In this document: in pieces, positions 1 to 4,184 of the stretch | Position numbering within the stretch: the first letter of the stretch is position 1 | Layout: the number at the start of each line of letters is the position of its first letter | Assembly: GCA_003154135.1 (NCBI GenBank) | Contig: PMCN01000157.1 | Location: forward strand, 1 to 7,398 | Direction of reading: 5' to 3' | DNA from: Acidimicrobiaceae bacterium | GTDB taxonomy: Bacteria; Actinomycetota; Acidimicrobiia; Acidimicrobiales; Ilumatobacteraceae | Length of the DNA: 7,398 nt | Notes under the pieces: generated by a model | Told to the model about the DNA's origin: nothing | The model's input: only the letters and a program-made list of their open reading frames with translations | Database searches by the model: none | Program-made: the position numbers and the translations under genes

Positions 1-78
1 CCGGTCGCAGACGAGACTCCCGTCGCAGAGGAACCTGTCGCCGACGAGCCTGCTGTGGACTCGGCCGAGGAGCAGTAA
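1..78 (+). CDS. C-terminal end of an acidic-tailed protein (5' part outside window)
   Basis: The frame is open from base 1 and ends at TAA 76-78, giving 25 residues. They are a degenerate Pro-Val-Ala-Asp/Glu-Glu repeat (PVADE, PVAEE, PVADE, then PAVD) ending in SAEEQ. Such acidic Pro/Ala tails occur on many actinobacterial proteins, including some ribosomal proteins and chaperones, so the tail does not identify the protein. The catalytic or folded part lies left of the window. A strong stem-loop starts 12 bp after the stop and may end this transcript. The reading frame is well supported by the repeat and by codon use; the function is unknown. Confidence 0.6.
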   Translation, partial: PVADETPVAEEPVADEPAVDSAEEQ

Positions 79-89
79 CTTCGTCTCGT

Positions 90-126
90 GTGACCGCATG
101 AAGCGACTGTCGGTTCATGTGGTCAC
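90..126 (+). terminator. 13-bp stem-loop downstream of the first gene
   Basis: Arms 90-102 (GTGACCGCATGAA) and 114-126 (TTCATGTGGTCAC) are complementary at 12 of 13 positions. The remaining pair, 96/120, is a G-U wobble in RNA. The 11-nt loop can close further through CGA/TCG (104-106 with 110-112). The structure begins 12 bp after the stop at 78, which fits a terminator. No T-run follows on either strand, so a U-less actinobacterial terminator, an RNA stability element or a DNA operator for the hydratase promoter are all possible. Confidence 0.45.
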
Positions 127-148
127 CGCTCGTGGCGATTGTCGGTTC
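103..148 (+). repeat. 14-bp direct repeat upstream of the enoyl-CoA hydratase
   Basis: GCGACTGTCGGTTC at 103-116 recurs as GCGATTGTCGGTTC at 135-148, with 13 of 14 bases identical. The start-to-start distance is 32 bp, close to three helical turns. The first copy covers the loop and right arm base of the 90-126 stem-loop. The second copy runs into the weak -35 region of the hydratase promoter. The spacing and position suggest paired regulator binding sites, but a chance duplication cannot be excluded. Confidence 0.4.
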
Positions 149-176
149 GCTCGGGTGTGGCGGGCGCCCGTACAGT
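146..176 (+). promoter_or_regulatory. Probable leaderless promoter of the enoyl-CoA hydratase
   Basis: A TANNNT-type -10 box, TACAGT, lies at 171-176, and seven bases separate it from the ATG at 184. Transcription would then start at or next to the A of the start codon. No purine-rich Shine-Dalgarno precedes the ATG (GTCGACGCC), which fits leaderless translation, common in actinobacteria. The -35 is weak: TTCGCT at 146-151 with a 19-bp spacer is the best candidate. The inference rests mainly on the -10 placement and the missing ribosome-binding site. Confidence 0.5.
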
Positions 177-183
177 CGACGCC

Positions 184-969
184 ATGTCCGACATCGTTCT
201 CTACGAAGCCCGCGGCCGCATTGGCCTGATCACGCTCAATCGTCCCGAGGCACGCAACGCCGTCAACGGCGACGTGGCGACGGCGATGGAGGCTGCCATC
301 GACCAGATGGAGGACGACCCGGCGATCTGGGTGGGCATCATCACCGCCAACACCGAAGGACAGGAGCGCCCCGTCTTCTGTGCCGGTGCCGACCTGAAGG
401 CCATCAACTCCGGTCAGGCCGGCGCGCTCGCCACTGCCCGCGGCGGTTTTGCCGGGTTCGTGTACCGCGAGCGCAAGAAGCCGGTGATCGTCGCCGTCGA
501 CGGGCTCGCCACGGCGGGCGGCTGTGAGATCGTGCTCGGTTCCGATCTCGTCGTGGCCACCACCCGTTCCTCGTTCGGTCTCGCCGAGGTGAAGCGCAAC
601 CTCATCGCCGGCGCGGGCGGCCTGTTCCGCCTGCCCCGCGCCATCGGTCAGGCGGCCGCCATGGAGGCCATCCTCACCGGTGAGCCGATCCCGGCCGAGC
701 GCGCCTACCACCTGGGTCTCGTCAACCGTCTCGTCGAGCCCGGCAAGGCCGTCGAGGAAGCGATCAGCCTCGCCGCCAAGATCTGCGAGTCGGCTCCCCT
801 GGCTGTGTGGGCGAGCCGGAAGGTGGTGCTCGCCTCGGCATGGGCCGACGACGAGACCCTGAAGAAGATGACCAACAGCGAGTTCGCCGGCATCATGGGC
901 TCCGACGACACCAAGGAGGGCCTCACCGCCTTCATCGAGAAGCGCCCGCCGAACTGGCAAGGCCGTTGA
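184..969 (+). CDS. Enoyl-CoA hydratase / crotonase-family protein
   Basis: The product is 261 aa, the usual length for a soluble crotonase. Family enzymes hydrate trans-2-enoyl-CoA to 3-hydroxyacyl-CoA in fatty-acid or other acyl-CoA breakdown. The first oxyanion-hole segment is FCAGADLK (65-72) and the second is LATAGGCE (108-115). Both catalytic glutamates of classical hydratases appear present: E115 in GGCE and E135 in FGLAEV, 20 residues apart as in rat mitochondrial hydratase (E144/E164). The GAGGLFRLPR segment (143-152) and the AFIEKRPPNW ending (249-258) are also typical. I chose ATG 184 because a -10 box lies seven bases upstream and family homology begins there; a TTG at 139 would only add unrelated residues. 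Hydratase chemistry is likely, but the substrate is open and a broad-specificity EchA-type role is most plausible. The stop codon lies inside a 17-bp tandem repeat. Confidence 0.93.
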   Translation: MSDIVLYEARGRIGLITLNRPEARNAVNGDVATAMEAAIDQMEDDPAIWVGIITANTEGQERPVFCAGADLKAINSGQAGALATARGGFAGFVYRERKKPVIVAVDGLATAGGCEIVLGSDLVVATTRSSFGLAEVKRNLIAGAGGLFRLPRAIGQAAAMEAILTGEPIPAERAYHLGLVNRLVEPGKAVEEAISLAAKICESAPLAVWASRKVVLASAWADDETLKKMTNSEFAGIMGSDDTKEGLTAFIEKRPPNWQGR

Positions 970-1031
970 GCAAGCCCGGCCGTTGAGCACGGCTGGCCGT
1001 TGAGCACGCCCGGCCGTTGGGGAGCAAGCCC
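961..1031. repeat. 17-bp tandem repeat, four copies, at a convergent gene junction
   Basis: The units are 961-977 (GGCCGTTGAGCAAGCCC), 978-994, 995-1011 and 1012-1031, followed by a further GGCC. Copies 2 and 3 differ from copy 1 at two to three positions near the 3' end. Copy 4 equals copy 1 with a GGG insertion. The first copy contains the last two sense codons and the TGA of the hydratase, so the array probably grew from the 3' end of that gene. It occupies nearly all of the gap before the oppositely oriented acetyltransferase. Confidence 0.85.
976..996. terminator. Hairpin inside the tandem repeat
   Basis: Bases 976-983 pair with 989-996: the core GCCGT/ACGGC stem with loop TGAGC is extended by one G-U and two C-G pairs, giving eight pairs in total. 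It lies just after the hydratase stop, between convergent genes, where a bidirectional terminator would be useful. No T-run follows. Confidence 0.35.
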
Positions 1032-1057
1032 GGCCCTCGACCGTCAGAGCGGCCGGG
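1029..1057. terminator. GC-rich hairpin spanning the acetyltransferase stop codon
   Basis: CCCGGCC (1029-1035) pairs with GGCCGGG (1051-1057) across a 15-nt loop. The loop contains the leftward gene's TGA (1046-1044). All seven pairs are G-C. It could stop or stabilise either convergent transcript; there is no U-tract, so this is a candidate only. Confidence 0.35.
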
Positions 1058-1475
1058 ACACCACGATCTTGCGAGCCACGATGTGAGCACGCTCGTAGAG
1101 GTTCTTGGTGTCGCGGTCGCCCGGCAACGCCGTGCCCTCGAACCGTGTGCAGCCGAGCGACGTCGCCGACTGCACCGCGGTGGCCAGCAGGCTGTCGCCC
1201 AAGCCGAGCTCGCGCGCCTCGGGGTGCACGTACACCTGCATCACCTCGGCCACCGGGCCGTGCACGCTGAGCTGCAGGTAGCCGACCACCGCGCCGTCGA
1301 TGGTGGCCACCCACACCGGTTCGCCGACCAGCGGTCGCCAGTCGCCCACCGCCGGCAGTTCACCCAAGCGCGCTGCACCGCCGCGCTGGTCGGCCATCGC
1401 TGCGCGAGCCGCGGCTTCCAGGTCGGCCACGTCGGCGCAATCGGCCTCGGTGAGCGGTCGTACGTGCTCGTCCAT
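1044..1475 (-). CDS. GNAT-family N-acetyltransferase
   Basis: The product is 143 aa, a normal single-domain GNAT length. Family members move an acetyl group from acetyl-CoA to an amine on a small molecule or protein. The acetyl-CoA pyrophosphate-binding signature (Q/R-x-x-G-x-G/A) is R88-E-L-G-L-G93, preceded by the beta-strand MQVYVHPEA (79-87). KNLYERAHIVARK (124-136) matches the usual C-terminal motif B region. The segment VWVATIDGAVVGYLQL (54-69) gives the early beta strands. The start ATG (1475-1473) overlaps the upstream gene's TGA (1477-1475) as TGATG. No Shine-Dalgarno precedes it, so translation probably depends on re-initiation. A much longer open frame reaches to 2393, but it runs across two other genes and I reject it. 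The substrate cannot be predicted from sequence. Confidence 0.9.
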   Translation of the reverse strand: MDEHVRPLTEADCADVADLEAAARAAMADQRGGAARLGELPAVGDWRPLVGEPVWVATIDGAVVGYLQLSVHGPVAEVMQVYVHPEARELGLGDSLLATAVQSATSLGCTRFEGTALPGDRDTKNLYERAHIVARKIVVSRPL

Positions 1476-1945
1476 CAGCCGAGCAGCTGATCGATCTTGG
1501 CCAGGATGGTGCGCCGGCGCCGACCACCGGCTTCGTACTCGCGCACCATCTGCAGCTCGACGTGGGGCAGCCGCGGGAGGAGCTGCACGATCTGCGCCGC
1601 AGCGAGGTTGTCGTAGCTCTCGAACGGGGGGTCGGCTGGTGCGGCAGGGACAGGCGGTTCGGGAGCCGCAGACGGCGACAGAGGGGCCGCCACAGGGGGA
1701 TGCAGGCGTGCCGAGAGCTGCCGGGCGCCGAAGTGCACCGCCATCTCCCCCACCCAACGGGCCACCTTCACCCGCGACTCGACGTGCGCGCGGCCGTCGG
1801 CCACCAGTCGCGGCACGTCGGTGCGCAGTTGCACGGCCAGGCCCACCGGTGCGTAGACCATCACGTCGAGCACCCGTTCGACCCACGCCTCGGGATGGGG
1901 TTCGGGCGTGCGCTCGCTGGGCGACCGGTCGGGTGTGGTGACCAT
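1475..1945 (-). CDS. Conserved-looking protein of unknown function, two modules joined by a Pro/Ala linker
   Basis: I do not recognise a named family. The 156-aa product has an N-terminal module (about 18-80) beginning VERVLDVMVYAPVGL (22-36), then a helical stretch with many charged residues. A linker rich in Pro and Ala follows (about 83-107). The C-terminal module (108-156) contains the pattern Y-D-N-L-A-A-A-Q-I-V, then VREYEAGGRRRRTILAKI (134-151). I recall similar C-terminal modules, with L-x-A-x-Q-I/V-V and YE-x5-R-x-T-I-L, on assorted actinobacterial proteins, but this is memory, not a search. YAPVGLAV (31-38) may be a short amphipathic membrane-associating segment. ATG 1945 lies 11 bp after the upstream stop; an earlier start would overlap the neighbour. 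It is the middle gene of a three-gene unit and shares one base with the acetyltransferase. Confidence 0.75.
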   Translation of the reverse strand: MVTTPDRSPSERTPEPHPEAWVERVLDVMVYAPVGLAVQLRTDVPRLVADGRAHVESRVKVARWVGEMAVHFGARQLSARLHPPVAAPLSPSAAPEPPVPAAPADPPFESYDNLAAAQIVQLLPRLPHVELQMVREYEAGGRRRRTILAKIDQLLG

Positions 1946-1956
1946 CGGGGTGCGGT

Positions 1957-2427
1957 TCAGCGGAACAGCGGGCACTCGTCGTCGCCGACGGGGCACACGG
2001 GGGCACTCTGGCGCACGAGCAGGAAGCAGCTCGGGCAGAGCTGCTCGTCGGCCCGCTTGGGTTGCAGCCGGTCGGCGGCCTCGCCACGCTCCTCGGGCTC
2101 CTCTTCCTCGTCGTCCTCGTCCTCTGCGGCAACGAGGCGGTCCTTGAGGATGGTGTCGAGGTCGGCTTCCACGTCGTCGGGGGCGAGCATGTCGTCGTCC
2201 TCGTCCTCGTCCTCGGAGGTGACCGAGCGTCGCACCGGGCCGCTGGTGTCGTCGTCGTCCTCTTCTTCCTCGACAGCGACGAAGTCGTCGTCCTCGCCGA
2301 AGGCGTCCTCTTCGACGACCAGTTCGTCGTCGAGCTCGTCCTCGTCGAGCTCTGCGGGGTCGATCTCGGCCTCTTCGGGCTCGAAATCCTCATCGACTTC
2401 TTCAGTGATCTCTTCGTCGTCAGCCAT
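1957..2427 (-). CDS. DUF4193-like zinc-ribbon protein with a very acidic N-terminal region
   Basis: The 156-aa product has about 69 Asp/Glu residues (44%), concentrated in residues 1-118 in runs such as EEEEDDDD (53-60). The C-terminus carries KRADEQLCPSCFLLVRQ (124-140), closely resembling the DUF4193 signature of actinobacteria (ADE-x2-C-x2-CF-L-V). Four cysteines, C131, C134, C145 and C152, could bind one zinc. The acidic section is much longer than in the roughly 100-aa family members I recall. Family function is unknown to me. A basic partner (RNA polymerase, ribosome or nucleoid protein) is only an inference from the charge. ATG 2427 is supported by AAGGAA five bases upstream and a promoter-like -10 at 2470-2465. 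The repeated GAC/GAG codons make the DNA at about 2090-2420 strongly purine-biased on this strand. It appears to be the first gene of a unit with the next two leftward genes. Confidence 0.85.
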   Translation of the reverse strand: MADDEEITEEVDEDFEPEEAEIDPAELDEDELDDELVVEEDAFGEDDDFVAVEEEEDDDDTSGPVRRSVTSEDEDEDDDMLAPDDVEADLDTILKDRLVAAEDEDDEEEEPEERGEAADRLQPKRADEQLCPSCFLLVRQSAPVCPVGDDECPLFR

Positions 2428-2432
2428 CTTCG

Positions 2433-2438
2433 TTCCTT
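2433..2438 (-). promoter_or_regulatory. Shine-Dalgarno of the DUF4193-like gene
   Basis: AAGGAA on the minus strand lies five bases before ATG 2427. It decides against the longer open frame starting at 2511. Confidence 0.75.
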
Positions 2439-2464
2439 GTCGCGTACCCCGTGTGAGGTCCGGG

Positions 2465-2493
2465 ATACTAGGGGCGACGTCGACGGAGGTTAC
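2465..2493 (-). promoter_or_regulatory. Probable promoter of the DUF4193-like three-gene unit
   Basis: On the minus strand TAGTAT (2470-2465) fits the TANNNT -10 consensus. GTAACC (2493-2488) is a partial -35 match with a 17-bp spacer. Transcription would start near 2457-2458, giving an untranslated leader of about 30 nt containing the Shine-Dalgarno. A CRP-like palindrome lies immediately upstream. Confidence 0.5.
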
Positions 2494-2503
2494 TCGCCGA
2501 TTC

Positions 2504-2519
2504 TGTGACAACTGTCACT
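2504..2519. promoter_or_regulatory. CRP/GlxR-like palindrome upstream of the DUF4193-like unit
   Basis: The sequence reads TGTGA-CAACTG-TCACT, matching nine of ten defined bases of the CRP consensus TGTGA-N6-TCACA. It contains a perfect 14-bp inverted repeat, GTGACA-AC-TGTCAC (2505-2518). Its centre is roughly 54 bp upstream of the predicted transcription start and it sits just above the -35. It is also 17 bp past the ThyX-like stop, so a short terminator hairpin is an alternative, though no U-tract follows. Confidence 0.5.
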
Positions 2520-2535
2520 CAGGGCCTGAACGGCC

Positions 2536-4137
2536 TCAACTCTGGCCGCGACGGGCCTCTGCACGGCGCTCGGAGTCGAGCCGTTCGAGCTCGGGTGCCT
2601 CCGTGGTGAGGTGCGTCATGGCACCGGCGACGGCGCGGTGGCCGGCCTGCTCGGCGATGAGGCGGTGCATCTCGAGCGCGATGCGGCGGTACGACGGGTG
2701 ACCCTGCGGCGACGACCGCAGCTCGAGCATGTGGATGGCCTCGCGGGCGTTGAACTGCATGGTGTAGCGCATGCGATACGCCATCGACACGGCGTACTGC
2801 GCCTGCTGCGGGAACTCGTCCTTCAACGCGTCGTACAGCGCGGCCGAGCGCGCCATGGCGTCGTCGAACACCTCGGTCATCCCGGCTTCCTCGACCAGTT
2901 CGGGCCGCACGTAGCCGTGGTTGGGGGTGAGCGATTGCCACTCGATGGTGAGCATGCGGTGACGTTGCAGGTCGCGGAACGCGCCGTAGTCGCTGAGCAC
3001 GTCGAAGCGGTAGTCGACGCGCTCGAACGCCCGGCCAGGCTTGTGCCGCCGGTTCTCACGGTCGCCGATGTACGCCTTGAGCAGCGCGAGGCGCTCGGTG
3101 GGGCCGAGCATCCGCACCCGTTCGGCGAGCTGGCTGCTGGGCAGCTGGGTGAGCGGGAAGCAGATGGCTTCGAGCAGCTTGTCCTCGGCGTCGGGATCGA
3201 AGTCGACGAGCTGCACCGACGGCACCTGCTCGACGGGAGTGCCGCTGAACAGCGACTCGACCAGTGCGGAGGTGTGGTCGCGTGTGGACGCCAGGTACTG
3301 CGACCAGCGTCCGCCGCGGTCGGCGAGGTCGACGCGCTTCAAGAAGCTGGGGATCACCTTGCGCAGCTCGACCAGCATGAGATCGGCGTACGACCGGGCC
3401 TCGGGCAGCGGGTGGGAGCGCAGGCGGATCAGCAGCGACTCGAAGGCCTGGCCGGAGCCGTAGATGCCGACGTTGCTGAGCGCGGCTGCGGGCAGCACGC
3501 CGCGCACCGCATCGAGCGCCTTGGCCCGGGTGGCGGTGCGGTAGACGAAGTCGCTGTCGCCGGCCTGACGGGGCACGGTGGCGCGCACGTGCTCGGTGAC
3601 CCGGTTGAGCAGCAGGCTGTAGCTGTCGAACATGCGGTCCATGTCGCCCACGTAGCGGGTGCCGAAGCGGCTGGAGAGCACGGCCGGGTCGCGGAAGAAT
3701 CGGTAGCGACCACCGAGCCGTGCGTCGTAGCTGATGTAGCGGGTGCTCTGCTCGAGGTAGCTCATCAGCCGGCCCCATTCGAGGGCCTTGGTGAGGATGT
3801 TGGAGGCCTGCTCGCACGCCAGGTGCACGCCGCCGAGCTGGGCGACGGAGTCGTCGCCGTACTCGAAGAAGACCTTCTCGTAGAGCTCCTCGGCCCGTTC
3901 GAGGCCGATCGTGGCGTCGACGGAGATGTCGCCGGCGATGTCGAGGTCGCCCACGAACTCGTCGAGGAACAGCCGACGGAGGCTCTTCGGGCTGCGGCTG
4001 TAGCGCGCGAAGAGCGCGCCCTTCACCACCTCGGGCAGGTTGACCAACGCGAAGACAGGGCCGTCGAGATTGGTGAAGTACCTCCGGAGGATGTCTTCCT
4101 CGTTGGGCGTGAACTCCTCGGGGACGTACACCGTCAC
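2536..4137 (-). CDS. Tandem ThyX-like protein (flavin-dependent thymidylate synthase family, duplicated)
   Basis: At 533 aa the product is about twice the length of canonical ThyX, which makes dTMP from dUMP using FAD, NADPH and methylene-tetrahydrofolate. Each half resembles one ThyX domain. N-half: GDDSVAQLGG (94-103), then WGRLMSYLEQSTRY (121-134), which keeps R123, S126, E129, S131, R133 and Y134 of the RHR-x2-S-x-N-E-x-S-x-RY signature but has W121-G122 where RH should be. C-half: FRDLQRHRMLTIEWQS (387-402) has an exact RHR-x7-S motif (R392, H393, R394, S402) but lacks the N-E and RY positions. MQFNAREAIHMLELR (460-474) resembles the ThyX N-L-R-S-L-x-H-F-L-x-L-R segment; the N-half counterpart near SGQAFESLLIRL (228-239) lacks it. 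I recall such double-length proteins annotated as FAD-dependent thymidylate synthase in some bacteria. Activity is unproven. The GTG start at 4137 has AGGA nine bases upstream; GTG 4131 is too far from it. Confidence 0.85.
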   Translation of the reverse strand: MTVYVPEEFTPNEEDILRRYFTNLDGPVFALVNLPEVVKGALFARYSRSPKSLRRLFLDEFVGDLDIAGDISVDATIGLERAEELYEKVFFEYGDDSVAQLGGVHLACEQASNILTKALEWGRLMSYLEQSTRYISYDARLGGRYRFFRDPAVLSSRFGTRYVGDMDRMFDSYSLLLNRVTEHVRATVPRQAGDSDFVYRTATRAKALDAVRGVLPAAALSNVGIYGSGQAFESLLIRLRSHPLPEARSYADLMLVELRKVIPSFLKRVDLADRGGRWSQYLASTRDHTSALVESLFSGTPVEQVPSVQLVDFDPDAEDKLLEAICFPLTQLPSSQLAERVRMLGPTERLALLKAYIGDRENRRHKPGRAFERVDYRFDVLSDYGAFRDLQRHRMLTIEWQSLTPNHGYVRPELVEEAGMTEVFDDAMARSAALYDALKDEFPQQAQYAVSMAYRMRYTMQFNAREAIHMLELRSSPQGHPSYRRIALEMHRLIAEQAGHRAVAGAMTHLTTEAPELERLDSERRAEARRGQS

Positions 4138-4150
4138 AAGGGATCATCCT

Positions 4151-4184
4151 ACGGGGAGAACCCCGGCGGGCCGGGGATCCCCGT
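4151..4184 (-). terminator. Nested hairpin between the M20 and ThyX-like genes
   Basis: The inner stem pairs CCCCGG (4161-4166) with CCGGGG (4171-4176) around a 4-nt loop. The outer stem pairs 4151-4157 with 4178-4184 (ACGGGGA/TCCCCGT), separated by a small internal loop. The structure begins in the M20 stop codon and ends directly against the AGGA (4150-4147) of the ThyX-like gene. There is no U-tract, so attenuation or control of ThyX-like translation is as likely as termination. Confidence 0.5.

Noticed and set aside
139..183. TTG start for the enoyl-CoA hydratase
   Set aside because: It lies upstream of the -10 box and adds 15 residues not typical of crotonases.
1044..2393. 449-codon open frame on the minus strand ending in the acetyltransferase
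   Set aside because: Its upstream two thirds run out of frame through the DUF4193-like and middle genes and give Arg/Ser/Thr/Pro-rich nonsense. Only the last 143 codons are real.
2090..2420. Triplet-like CTC/GTC repeats suggestive of a microsatellite
   Set aside because: They are explained by Asp/Glu codons of the acidic protein, with mixed GAC/GAG and no fixed repeat unit.
2428..2511. N-terminal extension of the DUF4193-like protein to 2511
   Set aside because: The extension would cover the -10 box, the Shine-Dalgarno and the CRP-like palindrome, and its residues are unlike the acidic protein.
1562..2701. 379-codon plus-strand frame with long serine runs
   Set aside because: The serine runs are the reverse complement of the GAC/GAG codons of the acidic protein. 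There is no family signal.
4003..4019. GCGCGC inverted repeat with a 5-nt loop
   Set aside because: It is within ThyX-like codons for Ala, Leu, Phe, Ala and Arg; GC-rich codon use explains it.
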